The notes: generated from the letters alone by a model not told the origin. A DNA stretch of 64,000 bases from Rhizobium mesoamericanum STM3625 (GCF_000312665.1 NZ_HF536772.1:1982647-2046646); one strand, 5' to 3'; counted from the stretch's first letter, positions 17,699 through 27,023 are shown. Numbers and translations: made by a program.

Positions 17699-18991
17699 CT
17701 ATTGCACCGTCCATTGCTCGATGTCCTCGCGTTCGCCAATCAGCGCCAGGCCGTGGGCTATGGACAGCAGTTCGCCGCCGGTCTCAATGCGGTCCGCGTC
17801 GAAGCGCTCGGTGAAAATGCGGCGCACAGCCGGTACGAACGACGTGCCGCCGGTGAGGAACACCTTATCGATCATGTCACATGTCGTCTTCGTCTTCTCC
17901 AGCACGTCATCAAGTGCGCCTTCGATCCGCGCGAGATCATCTGCAATCCAGCTCTCGAAGTCGACGCGCCTGATGGTGCGGTGACCTCCGCGGCCGAGAG
18001 GGGCGAAGTCGAAGGCAGCCTCATCGGCAGCCGAGAGCGCCATTTTGGTTGCCGACACCGCCTGATAAAGCGGGTAACCTTCGTCGTGATCAACAAGGTC
18101 GATGAAGGTCTCAAGCTTCTCGGGTTCGAGTGCCGTGCGCACGAGCCTCTTGAGATCCTCGAATTCGCGCGATGTCTTGAAGATGGAGAGCTGGTTCCAG
18201 CGACCGAAGCTGGAATAGTAGTTCGTCGGAACTTCAAGGATCTTGTCGAAGCTCTTGAAATGACTCCCCTTGCCAATCTCAGGCGCAACGATGTTGTCGA
18301 TCATGCGATAGTCGAAATGGTCGCCAGCGATCCCAACGCCCGAATGGCCGATAGGGATTGCCGTCAGCTTTCCGCCGACTGTTTCGAACCGGATAAGCGA
18401 ATAGTCGGTCGTACCGCCGCCAAAATCGGCGACGAGCACGGTGGCATCGGACTTCAGGTTCTGCGCGAAGTAGAAGGCAGCGGCCACTGGCTCGTAGACA
18501 TAGTGAACCTCTGGAAAGCCGAAGCGGGAGAGCGCCTCGTTATAGCGCTCCGTCGCCAGCACGGGATCGGGGCTTGCGCCGGCAAAATGCACCGGACGCC
18601 CGGTAACGATGCGCTTCAAATCGGACGGCCAGTTGTCCCCGGCATAGTTCCGGAGGCGCCGAACGAAGACCTCCATCAGATCCTCGAAGCTATGACGCTT
18701 GGCGTAGATCAGGGTGCCCTGGAATAGCGCGCTTGCGGCAAAGGTCTTGATCGACTGCAGGAACCGGCAGTCGCCGGGATTGTCGATGAATTGCCGAATT
18801 GCCGCGTGTCCTGCCTCGACCTTCAGGGCGGATGCACCGAGCTTAGAATCCTTCATGAAAGACAAGGCAGTGCGCATGCTATCTGCGTTGCCGGCCGTAC
18901 TCGTAAAGGCCATTGAATGCGTCGTCTGCCCGTCTGCCGTGGCCAAAACCGTGTTCGTTGTGCCGAAGTCGAATCCCAGCGCCTGAGCCAT
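17699..18991 (-). CDS. yegD: Hsp70/actin-fold ATPase of the YegD type
   Basis: A 430-residue nucleotide-binding domain without the substrate-binding domain of DnaK. The actin/Hsp70 ATP motifs are visible: phosphate 1 GFDFGTTNT at residues 6-14, phosphate 2 ADFGGGTTDYSL near 190, and adenosine motif LTGGTSFVPAVR near 390. The N-terminus is cytoplasmic. YegD-type proteins are common orphans whose clients are unknown. The gene ends 58 bases from the glycosylase start on the same strand. Full length for the family. Confidence 0.9.
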   Translation of the reverse strand: MAQALGFDFGTTNTVLATADGQTTHSMAFTSTAGNADSMRTALSFMKDSKLGASALKVEAGHAAIRQFIDNPGDCRFLQSIKTFAASALFQGTLIYAKRHSFEDLMEVFVRRLRNYAGDNWPSDLKRIVTGRPVHFAGASPDPVLATERYNEALSRFGFPEVHYVYEPVAAAFYFAQNLKSDATVLVADFGGGTTDYSLIRFETVGGKLTAIPIGHSGVGIAGDHFDYRMIDNIVAPEIGKGSHFKSFDKILEVPTNYYSSFGRWNQLSIFKTSREFEDLKRLVRTALEPEKLETFIDLVDHDEGYPLYQAVSATKMALSAADEAAFDFAPLGRGGHRTIRRVDFESWIADDLARIEGALDDVLEKTKTTCDMIDKVFLTGGTSFVPAVRRIFTERFDADRIETGGELLSIAHGLALIGEREDIEQWTVQ

Positions 18992-19161
18992 GCTCGCACC
19001 TCATCCTGCCGATTATTGTTTTGAGATCGGAGGTCCAGCCTCCGCAAGGGCGCGGAAGGACCGGCCCGAATTTCAGGAGGGCGCGTGATGCCACAGAGGC
19101 CGTCGTTATTCAAGGCTTGAAGCGAAAAATGAAGCGGGCGCCAGCGGCGCGCCGCTGTTCT

Positions 19162-22100
19162 CTATTCGGCTGCCATTGCTTGTCGTATCTCCTCATCGCG
19201 TTCGGTCTTCTTCTTGCGTCCGAAGCTGAGAAGCCAATCGCTAAGCCTGCCCATCTCAACGAAAATTACCGGGGTGATGAACAGCGTCAGTGCTTGTGAC
19301 ACGAGAAGACCGCCGACGACGGCGATGCCCAGCGGCTGACGAAGTTCCGAACTTGCTCCAGTCCCGAGAGCGATGGGAAGCGCGCCGAGGAGGGCACAGA
19401 AGGTCGTCATCATGATCGGGCGGAAGCGCCGAACACAGGCTTCGTGGATTGCTTCCGACGGCGACATGCCGTTGCCGGCGCGAAGATTTTCCAATGCGAC
19501 GTCGATCATCATGATTGCATTCTTCTTGACGATGCCGATCAGCATTAGCAGACCGATGAGCGCGATGATCGAAAAATCGAAGCCCATCACCTTCAGTGCG
19601 AACAAGGCACCGAGCGCTGCGGCGGGCAGGCCGGAAAGGATCGTCAAGGGGTGGATGAAACTTTCGTACAGGACACCCAGCACGACATAGATCGTCAACA
19701 CGGCGGCCAGGATCAGAAGTGGGGTGTTGCCCTGGGACTGCTGGAATATCTGCGCCGTGCCGCCATAGGACGTGAAGACGTCGGCAGGCATATTGATATC
19801 CTTCTTGATCTGGTCGATCGCGGCAGTGGCGTCGCCGAGCGCTTCACCTGAGGGCAGGTTGAAGGAGATTGTCGTCGAGACAAGCTGACCGGTCTGGTTG
19901 ATCGTCACAGGCCCTGTCGTCCGCTGGACGGTAGCAAAGTTTGATAGAGGAACCAGGGCGCCGCTGTCGGACGCAACGCGGATTTCCTGGAGCTTTTGAT
20001 CGTCCCATGGCTTGCTGGTGTCGTATTCCACGATCACGTCGTAACTGTCGCCGGTCGACTGTATCTGTGCAGCGGTATAGCCACCAAAGGCTTCCTGCAG
20101 CGTCGTACGCAATTGCCCGTCGGTGATGCCGAAGGCCGCGGCTTTCTCCGTATCGACCACGATATCGGCCTGCAAGGCGTTGTTCTGCGCGTCTGAAGCC
20201 ACGTCGGTGAATCGCGGATCGGCACGCATTGCCTGCTGGATCTTGTTGGCCCAAATGTTTGTCTGATCAGCACTCAGTGCCTGGACAACCAGCTGGTATT
20301 GGCTCGCGGTCTGGCGGCCGCCGAAGCGAAGGCTTTGCTGCGGCGTTATGTATGCCTGAAGGCCCGGAATCTTGCTGATGCTCGCTCGCAACTCCCGCAA
20401 CGTCTGATCTAGCGGCGGTCGCTGTTCCTTGTCCTTGAGTTCGACATACATCGTGCCATTGTTGAGCGGGCTGCGCGCATTGCCGCCGACGATCGACATG
20501 ACGTGGTTGACGGCGGGATTTCGCTTTACCAGTTCTGCCGCCTGGTTCTGCAGCGCCTGCATTGCCGCGTAGGAGATGTCCTGGCGCGCGCGCGTCGAGA
20601 TGTTTAGACGGCCGATATCCTCGGTGGGGAAAAAGCTCGAGGGCATCGTCATGAAAAGGTAAGCAGTTAAGCCTACCGATGCCACGAACAGAGAGAGGAC
20701 CGTAGGACGATGCTTAAGGCACCAGCCAACCGATCTCTCGTACCCTCTGAGGGTCCGTTCGAAACCTGCGTCGAACCAGCGGATGAAGAAAGGTGGCCGG
20801 TCGTGGGCGCTGCCGAGCCGCGATGCAAGCATCGGTGTCACCGTGAGTGACACGATCGCGGAGGCCACGATCGCGATAGCGACGACCATGCCGAATTCGT
20901 TGAAGATGCGGCCGACGACGCCGCCCATCAACAGGATCGGGATGAAAACGGCGATCAGCGACACCGACATCGAAATGATCGTGTAGCTCACTTCCCCGGC
21001 ACCTTTGATCGCCGCGTCGAGAACCGGCATGCCTTCCTCGACGTGTCGGAGAATATTTTCCAGCATGACGATCGCATCATCGACGACGAGGCCGACCGCA
21101 AGCGTCAATCCGAGCAGCGAAATGTTGTCGATGCTGTATCCGAGCACGTACATCATGCCGAAGGTGGAAATCAGCGACAGCGGCACCGCTAGCCCGGGAA
21201 TGATCGTCGCCGTCAAATGGCCGGTAAAGAAGTAGATGACGAGGACGACGAGGCCGATTGTCAGCAATAAGGTGAACTTCACGTCGCTGATTGCGTCCTT
21301 GATCGGCTGTGCGGAGTCGTTCATGACTTTCGTCGAAACCGAGGCCGGAATCTCGGCGTGGAGGCCAGGCAGCTTTGCCCTGATTGCGTCAACAACCTCG
21401 ACCGTATTCGCATCGGGCTGGCGTTGAATGGCGAGAATGATGCTGCGGTTGCCATCGTACCAACTGCCGGTATTCTGGTTCTGAACACTGTCCTGCACGT
21501 CGGCCACGTCGCCGAGATGGATTGGCGCGCCGTTCGGATTGGCTATGACAAGCGTACGGAACTCGCCGGCATTGGTCCGCTGGGTGTTCGCATTGATCGT
21601 CATGCTCTGCGTGGCGTTTTGCAGTGAGCCGACGGGAACTTGGCTGTTGGCCGCGACCAGCGCCTTATTGACAGTATCGATGCCGATCCCGCGGTTTAGA
21701 AGCTTGTTTGGATCGACCTCTACCCGAACCGCGTAGGTCTGCGCGCCGAAGACCGAAACCTCGGCGACACCGGGAAGCGTCGAAAGGGACGGCGAGATGA
21801 TGTCCTCGGCAATCTCATCGAGCTTGCTGCGAGGCATGGTATCGCTCTGCACGGCAAGCAGCATGACCGGCGCGTCGGCAGGGTTCGTCTTGCGGTAGCT
21901 TGGCGGCGTTGTCATGTTGTCGGGCAACTGGCGGGTCGCATGCGAAATCGCCGCCTGAACGTCGGCCGCCGCCGCGTCGATGTTGCGATTGAGGTCAAAC
22001 TGCAGGACGATGCTAGTATTGCCGAGCGAGTTCGTGGCGCTGATTTCGCTGATTCCAGGAATTGTCTGGAACTGTTTGATCAGTGGCGTCGCCACCGAGG

Positions 22101-22278
22101 TCGCCATTGTCTGCGGTGAGGCGCCAGTAAGAGCGGCCGAGACGTTGATAGTCGGGAAATCGACTTGCGGCAGGGCTGCCACCGGTACCAGCTGATAGCC
22201 AGCAAGGCCTGCAAGCACGACGCCGATGGCAAGCAGCGTGGTCGCGACAGGACGTCGGATGCAGAAATTAGGTATCAT
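19162..22278 (-). CDS. RND multidrug efflux permease (HAE1, MdtB/MdtC-like)
   Basis: A 1038-residue inner-membrane proton/drug antiporter. One helix at the N-terminus, a periplasmic pore/porter region of about 300 residues, a block of six helices (about 335-540), a second periplasmic region and a final helical block. The N-terminal signature (CIRRPVATTLLAIGVVLAGL followed by PVAALPQVDFPTI) and the helix 4 proton-relay segment (GLTLAVGLVVDDAIVMLEN) are those of HAE1 pumps. The start overlaps the adaptor stop by four bases, giving an adaptor-permease operon. Only one permease is present although it resembles MdtB/C, which pair in enterobacteria, and no TolC-like channel is nearby. Confidence 0.93.
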   Translation of the reverse strand: MIPNFCIRRPVATTLLAIGVVLAGLAGYQLVPVAALPQVDFPTINVSAALTGASPQTMATSVATPLIKQFQTIPGISEISATNSLGNTSIVLQFDLNRNIDAAAADVQAAISHATRQLPDNMTTPPSYRKTNPADAPVMLLAVQSDTMPRSKLDEIAEDIISPSLSTLPGVAEVSVFGAQTYAVRVEVDPNKLLNRGIGIDTVNKALVAANSQVPVGSLQNATQSMTINANTQRTNAGEFRTLVIANPNGAPIHLGDVADVQDSVQNQNTGSWYDGNRSIILAIQRQPDANTVEVVDAIRAKLPGLHAEIPASVSTKVMNDSAQPIKDAISDVKFTLLLTIGLVVLVIYFFTGHLTATIIPGLAVPLSLISTFGMMYVLGYSIDNISLLGLTLAVGLVVDDAIVMLENILRHVEEGMPVLDAAIKGAGEVSYTIISMSVSLIAVFIPILLMGGVVGRIFNEFGMVVAIAIVASAIVSLTVTPMLASRLGSAHDRPPFFIRWFDAGFERTLRGYERSVGWCLKHRPTVLSLFVASVGLTAYLFMTMPSSFFPTEDIGRLNISTRARQDISYAAMQALQNQAAELVKRNPAVNHVMSIVGGNARSPLNNGTMYVELKDKEQRPPLDQTLRELRASISKIPGLQAYITPQQSLRFGGRQTASQYQLVVQALSADQTNIWANKIQQAMRADPRFTDVASDAQNNALQADIVVDTEKAAAFGITDGQLRTTLQEAFGGYTAAQIQSTGDSYDVIVEYDTSKPWDDQKLQEIRVASDSGALVPLSNFATVQRTTGPVTINQTGQLVSTTISFNLPSGEALGDATAAIDQIKKDINMPADVFTSYGGTAQIFQQSQGNTPLLILAAVLTIYVVLGVLYESFIHPLTILSGLPAAALGALFALKVMGFDFSIIALIGLLMLIGIVKKNAIMMIDVALENLRAGNGMSPSEAIHEACVRRFRPIMMTTFCALLGALPIALGTGASSELRQPLGIAVVGGLLVSQALTLFITPVIFVEMGRLSDWLLSFGRKKKTERDEEIRQAMAAE

Positions 22279-23555
22279 TCTTCCGTGCCCGCCTTTACGT
22301 TTGCGTTTTTGCTCGCGGCCTGATCGATGGAGGCAACGTTCAATGCCTGGTTGTCGAACTGCTCCTTGACCTCCTGTTGATCGACCAGCTGCGCCTGCCC
22401 TTCGACAATAACGTGGTCGCCCTCGGCTAGGCCACTCGCGATCGCGCTAAAGCCGCCGTTCGCGCGTGCCACGGTGACGGGTGTGACGTGAGCCTTCCCG
22501 TCACGCACCACAATGGCGAAGAACCCATCCGCACCTGGGCTGACTGCAACGGTGGGAACGACGACCTGCTGCTCGTTATTGTTGAAGTGGACGACAATAT
22601 TGACGGATTGCCCGGGCCAGAGGGCGCCCGAGGCGTTCTCAAATTTAGCCTTCGCCAGAATGGTGCCGGATGCCGGATCGACCGCGTTGTCATAAAAACT
22701 GATGCGGCCCTGGCGCGGTTTGCCTTTGTCGGATTGGGGAACGGTGCTGACGTCGACTGGTCCTGCGCCAAGGGCAAGCTTCAACTGCCGGAGGTCACGC
22801 TCCTGCAGATGGAACTTCACATAAATCGGATCGTATTTTGCGATCGTTACGATCGCCGAGCCAGCGTTCACGAAGGCGCCGGGGCTTACGGAGATATCGC
22901 CGAGGCGCCCGTCAAAGGGTGCGCGGATATCGGTATGCTCGAGCAGGACCTGATCGGCGGCGAGCGCCGCCTTGTCCGCCTCTACCATGGCCGCCGCGGT
23001 ATCGCGCGCCGCCTTCGCCTGGTCGTAGCTTTGTTGCGTCCCGGCCTTCGAATTTAGTAGGTCGTTCGCACGGGCCAGTGCAGTTTCGGCCTCGGCCAGG
23101 GTTGCCTGATCACGCACGACCATGGCGCTGTCCTTGTCGACCGTTGCTTGTGCTGTGCGGGCATCCAGCTCGGCGATGAGGTCGCCCTGTTTGACGGTAG
23201 CGCCGTCGGACGCCAGGATTTTCGTAACAATGCCCTGTTCCTGGGCGGCGATCGTCGTGGTGTCTTCTGCCTCAGCCCAGCCGGATGCCGTGACGTCTCG
23301 GGGGAGGGTTGTCTTGACCGCCGCGACGGTCTTTACCAGCGTTGGCCCGCCATTGCGGTTCCGGCCCTTGCTGCCGCCCTTTTGATCGCCGGGTTTCTGG
23401 TACGCATCACCGGCAGCTTGGCTGCCGCCATTGCCTCTATCTGACTGCTGTCCCATTGGCAAAAATTGCGAAAGATAAGGGATATTTTCCCTATATTGCC
23501 ATGCGCCGACGCTGGCAGCAGCGAGGATGCAAACTGTGACAAATAGCTTTTTCAT
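22275..23555 (-). CDS. RND efflux periplasmic adaptor (MdtA-like membrane fusion protein)
   Basis: 426 residues, first gene of the pump operon. N-terminal hydrophobic anchor (residues 3-20), a Gly/Gln/Lys-rich linker to about 65, barrel-sandwich half, an alpha-helical hairpin rich in Ala and Glu (about 130-200), second barrel-sandwich half (DIRAPFDGRLGDI), beta-barrel and membrane-proximal domain. It joins the permease to an outer membrane channel. No ribosome-binding site is obvious before ATG 23555. The upstream region has an inverted repeat CCACT-N7-AGTGG at 23646-23662 that could be an operator, but no regulator gene is adjacent. Confidence 0.92.
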   Translation of the reverse strand: MKKLFVTVCILAAASVGAWQYRENIPYLSQFLPMGQQSDRGNGGSQAAGDAYQKPGDQKGGSKGRNRNGGPTLVKTVAAVKTTLPRDVTASGWAEAEDTTTIAAQEQGIVTKILASDGATVKQGDLIAELDARTAQATVDKDSAMVVRDQATLAEAETALARANDLLNSKAGTQQSYDQAKAARDTAAAMVEADKAALAADQVLLEHTDIRAPFDGRLGDISVSPGAFVNAGSAIVTIAKYDPIYVKFHLQERDLRQLKLALGAGPVDVSTVPQSDKGKPRQGRISFYDNAVDPASGTILAKAKFENASGALWPGQSVNIVVHFNNNEQQVVVPTVAVSPGADGFFAIVVRDGKAHVTPVTVARANGGFSAIASGLAEGDHVIVEGQAQLVDQQEVKEQFDNQALNVASIDQAASKNANVKAGTEE

Positions 23556-23766
23556 ATGCAGAACCGGTTTGTGGCAAGTTGCGCGGAAATCTAGGTTCTA
23601 TTGAACCACGTCTATTACGGCGCAAAAAAGACACAATTGCCGCACCCACTATCACTAAGTGGTTATAATAGCTTAAATTTTTGTAATGAAAGAGTGTACT
23701 GAAATGACATTTGTTGAACATCGGCCATGTGCCGTAATCTAGACTTTCGTAATTTCTCCTTTTCGA

Positions 23767-24555
23767 TCAGACGGATCGCGCCGCTCCGCCGTCGCAGCGC
23801 ACGAGACTGCCGGTGATGTAGCTCGCCGGCTGGCTGCAGAGGAAGGCCGCGGTCGCTGCGAACTCTTCGATCGTGCCATAGCGGCCCATGGGAATCGCTG
23901 CTTGTTTTGCGGAGCGGATTTCATCGAGGCTTTTACCAGTGCGCTTGGCGGCGGCACCATCGAGATCGTCAAGTCGGCCCGTCAGAATGCTGCCGGGAAG
24001 CAGGAGGTTCGAGGTGATGCCGAATCGACCAATCTCCGTTGCCAGCGTTTTGCTCCAACCGGCGAGGGCGGGACGCAGCGTATTCGAAAGAGCGAGGTTT
24101 GCAATCGGTTCGATGACACCTGATGATGCGACGGTGAGAATGCGTCCCCACCCTTGTGCCTTCATGGATGGCAACACTGCATTGGTGAGCGCGATAACGC
24201 GAAGAACCATCGAGAAAAAGTAGGTCTCCAACTTCTCGGGTGTCATATCCTGCGTCGTCCCCGGGGTTGGGCCTCCGGTATTGTTGACCAGAATGTCAAC
24301 GCCGCCGAGCTTCTCGTGTACAGCGGCGGTCACTGTTTCCACGAAATTCTCATCGGAAAGATCGGCCCAGATCCAATCGGCCTTGCCATTTCCTTCGGCA
24401 TTGATAGCGCGGCAATTTGCTTCCAATGCCTCGCCACTGCGCCCGCAAAGGAGAACATTTGTGCCCTCACGCGCCAATGCCAGCGCGATCCCATGACCCA
24501 GTCCACGCGACGACGCCAAAACAAGTGCGCGCTTGCCTTTGATGCCCAGATCCAT
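23767..24555 (-). CDS. SDR-family oxidoreductase-like protein lacking the canonical catalytic pair
   Basis: A 262-residue Rossmann-fold protein resembling 3-oxoacyl-ACP reductases (NNTGG at 91-95, Ser144/145, C-terminal ITGSLVRCDGG). The nucleotide motif is ASSRGLG (14-20) instead of TGxxxGIG, and where YxxxK is expected the sequence reads SNTLR (157-161), so the catalytic Tyr and Lys are Ser and Arg. A known SDR subgroup has this feature and is thought to be enzymatically atypical. GGAGG stands eight bases before ATG 24555. It diverges from the ETF-ubiquinone oxidoreductase gene, so a link to acyl-CoA metabolism is possible but unproved. Confidence 0.85.
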   Translation of the reverse strand: MDLGIKGKRALVLASSRGLGHGIALALAREGTNVLLCGRSGEALEANCRAINAEGNGKADWIWADLSDENFVETVTAAVHEKLGGVDILVNNTGGPTPGTTQDMTPEKLETYFFSMVLRVIALTNAVLPSMKAQGWGRILTVASSGVIEPIANLALSNTLRPALAGWSKTLATEIGRFGITSNLLLPGSILTGRLDDLDGAAAKRTGKSLDEIRSAKQAAIPMGRYGTIEEFAATAAFLCSQPASYITGSLVRCDGGAARSV

Positions 24556-24638
24556 GCCGAAATCCTCCAGTCGTTCGTCTCTCTATACGGCGCGTCGAAA
24601 CGAGACGAAAGCGCCGGTTGCAATTTCTTCTGTTTGAC

Positions 24639-24650
24639 GTTTACGTAAAC
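24639..24650. promoter_or_regulatory. Perfect 12-bp palindrome GTTTACGTAAAC, candidate operator
   Basis: The palindrome lies between the divergent SDR gene and the ETF-ubiquinone oxidoreductase gene, 152 bases before the latter's ATG and 84 before the former's. Read on the minus strand with its flank it gives TTTACGTAAACGT. A related site occurs at 44899-44916. The form recalls the MerR-family LiuR sites reported upstream of branched-chain amino acid and acyl-CoA catabolic genes; that identification is from memory and tentative. Confidence 0.5.
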
Positions 24651-24801
24651 TGAATATAAATATTCCGCCCCCAGAAATGCTGTTTCGCGAATTGGGGGAC
24701 TCGCTGTCGTTTCCCGGCTCGACAATAGTCCTGTGTTTTGACAAGAGATAACCCGATCACGGGGAATATGGCTGCAATGTCGGCCGAGCGGAGTTTGATG
24801 C

Positions 24802-26466
24802 ATGGCCGATACGACTGAACTGCCCGAACGCGAGAGCATGGAATTCGATGTTGTGATCGTCGGTGGCGGTCCTGCGGGATTGTCAGCTGCAATCCGTCTG
24901 AAGCAGGTCAATCCGGAACTGTCGGTCGTTGTTCTCGAGAAGGGGGCGGAAGTCGGCGCGCATATCCTGTCGGGTGCGGTTGTCGATCCTGTCGGTATCG
25001 ACCGACTGCTGCCCGGCTGGCGCGAGGAGGAGGGCCATCCGTTCAAGACTGAAGTGACGGACGACCACTTCCTGGTGCTCGGCCCGGCCGGCTCGGTGCG
25101 CCTGCCGAACTTCATGATGCCGCCGCTAATGAGCAACCATGGCAACTACATCGTGTCGCTCGGGCTCGTCTGTCGTTGGCTCGCCACCAAGGCAGAAGAA
25201 CTTGGCGTCGAGATCTATCCCGGCTTTGCCGCCACCGAAGTGCTCTACAACGACGAAGGTGCCGTCGTCGGGGTGGCCACCGGCGACATGGGCATCGAGA
25301 AGAACGGCGAGCCCGGCCCGAACTACACCCGCGGCATGGCGCTTCTCGGCAAATACGTTTTGATCGGCGAAGGCGTGCGCGGTTCGCTCGCCAAGCAGCT
25401 GATCGCCAAGTTCGATCTGTCGAAGAATCGTGAGCCGCAGAAGTTCGGCATCGGCATCAAGGAACTCTGGCAGGTGAAGCCGGAGCACCACAAACAGGGT
25501 CTGGTGCAGCACTCCTTCGGCTGGCCCCTCGGCATGAAGACCGGCGGCGGCTCCTTCCTCTATCATCTCGAAGACAATCTCGTAGCCGTCGGCTTCGTCG
25601 TCCACCTGAACTACAAGAACCCCTATCTTTACCCCTTCGAGGAATTCCAGCGCTTCAAGACCCATCCGGCGATCCGCACCACCTTTTCGGGGGCTAAGCG
25701 CCTCTCCTATGGTGCCCGCGCCATCACCGAGGGCGGCTATCAGTCCGTGCCGAAGCTTTCCTTCCCCGGCGGGGCGCTGATCGGCTGCTCGGCCGGCTTC
25801 GTCAACGTGCCGCGCATCAAGGGCAGCCACAACGCGGTGCTGTCGGGCATGATGGCGGCAGACCGGATCGCGGCTGCGATCGCCGCTGGCCGCGCCAACG
25901 ATGAAGTGATCGAGATCGAGAATGACTGGCGTTCAAGCGACATCGGCAAGGACCTGAAGAAGGTGCGCAACGTCAAGCCGCTGTGGTCGAAGTTCGGCAC
26001 GGCGATCGGCGTCGCGCTTGGCGGCCTCGACATGTGGACCAATGAGCTCTTCGGCCTTTCGCTCTTCGGCACGCTGAAGCACGGCAAGACCGATGCGGCC
26101 TCGCTGGAGCCGGCCTCCAAGCATAAGCCGATCGCCTATCCGAAGCCGGACGGTGTTCTTACCTTCGACCGTCTGTCCTCGGTGTTCCTGTCGAACACCA
26201 ATCATGAGGAAGATCAGCCGGTGCATCTGCAGGTCAAGGATATGGGCCTGCAGAAACGCTCCGAACATGACATCTATGCTGGTCCGTCGACCCGTTACTG
26301 TCCGGCCGGCGTTTATGAATGGGTTGAGAAGGACGGAGAGGATGTCTTCGTCATCAACGCCCAGAACTGCGTGCACTGCAAAACCTGCGACATCAAGGAC
26401 CCAAACCAGAACATCAATTGGGTGCCGCCGCAGGGCGGCGAGGGACCGGTCTATCCGAATATGTAA
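24802..26466 (+). CDS. Electron transfer flavoprotein-ubiquinone oxidoreductase
   Basis: Inner-membrane flavo-iron-sulfur enzyme that passes electrons from acyl-CoA dehydrogenases via ETF to ubiquinone. 554 residues. FAD-binding Rossmann motif VIVGGGPAGLSAAIRL near the N-terminus; central substrate and quinone region; C-terminal ferredoxin-like part with the 4Fe-4S cysteines in RYCPAGVYEW and NCVHCKTCDIKDP. Length and ending (WVPPQGGEGPVYPNM) are those of the family. GGAG lies about 10 bases before ATG 24802. The reading frame following its stop is continuous with the GNAT gene downstream. Confidence 0.97.
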   Translation: MADTTELPERESMEFDVVIVGGGPAGLSAAIRLKQVNPELSVVVLEKGAEVGAHILSGAVVDPVGIDRLLPGWREEEGHPFKTEVTDDHFLVLGPAGSVRLPNFMMPPLMSNHGNYIVSLGLVCRWLATKAEELGVEIYPGFAATEVLYNDEGAVVGVATGDMGIEKNGEPGPNYTRGMALLGKYVLIGEGVRGSLAKQLIAKFDLSKNREPQKFGIGIKELWQVKPEHHKQGLVQHSFGWPLGMKTGGGSFLYHLEDNLVAVGFVVHLNYKNPYLYPFEEFQRFKTHPAIRTTFSGAKRLSYGARAITEGGYQSVPKLSFPGGALIGCSAGFVNVPRIKGSHNAVLSGMMAADRIAAAIAAGRANDEVIEIENDWRSSDIGKDLKKVRNVKPLWSKFGTAIGVALGGLDMWTNELFGLSLFGTLKHGKTDAASLEPASKHKPIAYPKPDGVLTFDRLSSVFLSNTNHEEDQPVHLQVKDMGLQKRSEHDIYAGPSTRYCPAGVYEWVEKDGEDVFVINAQNCVHCKTCDIKDPNQNINWVPPQGGEGPVYPNM

Positions 26467-26475
26467 GAGGCATGC

Positions 26476-26991
26476 ATCAGCAACGCCTGCACCATACGGC
26501 GGGCGCGCCCCGATGAACTGCCGCGCCTGACTGAGATCGAAATCGACGCCTTCGTGACGCTGGCCGAGGCGCTCGGTGTTGCCAGGCAAGCGCACGCGCT
26601 ACCGCACACTGTGTTGCAGGGATCGCTCGACGCGGGGCTGCTGCTTGTTGCCGCTGATGTCAGCGATCGTCCGGTCGGCTTTCTCGCGGCGGAGGAGATC
26701 GAGGGCATGCTCTATGTGATCGAACTGGACGTCTGCCGCAATTGGCAGCGCAGAGGTGTTGGGCGGCATCTGATGTCGGCTGCAATCGAGATGGCCCGGA
26801 CGCGCCAATTATCCTCTCTGACGCTTACCACTGATCGCCACCTTCCATTCAATGCGCCCTTCTATTCTTCCCTCGGCTTTGTGCTGCCGAGCGCCGAGGT
26901 CTTACCTCGGTTCCTGCGCAAAAAGCTGAATTACGAAGTCGCGGTTGGGATGGACGCGGAAGGGCGCGTCGCGATGGTTCTTACCCTTTGA
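26476..26991 (+). CDS. GNAT N-acetyltransferase with a probably frameshifted 5' end
   Basis: The C-terminal two thirds is a clear GNAT fold: strand 4 and acetyl-CoA loop IELDVCRNWQRRGVGRHLMS and the closing FYSSLGF. The fold's first strand is encoded upstream as CTIRRARPDELPRLTEIE, but in this frame there is no ATG, GTG or TTG between the preceding stop (26464) and GTG 26554, which would remove that strand. An ATG at 26472 is one frame off and ends after 14 codons. Removing the C at 26475 would join it to the frame as MISNACTIRR. The coordinates given start at ATC 26476; GTG 26554 is the only conventional start. Substrate unknown. Confidence 0.7.
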   Translation: MSNACTIRRARPDELPRLTEIEIDAFVTLAEALGVARQAHALPHTVLQGSLDAGLLLVAADVSDRPVGFLAAEEIEGMLYVIELDVCRNWQRRGVGRHLMSAAIEMARTRQLSSLTLTTDRHLPFNAPFYSSLGFVLPSAEVLPRFLRKKLNYEVAVGMDAEGRVAMVLTL

Positions 26992-27023
26992 GAGTGTAGC
27001 GACGCCCGACCTGACAAATAGAA

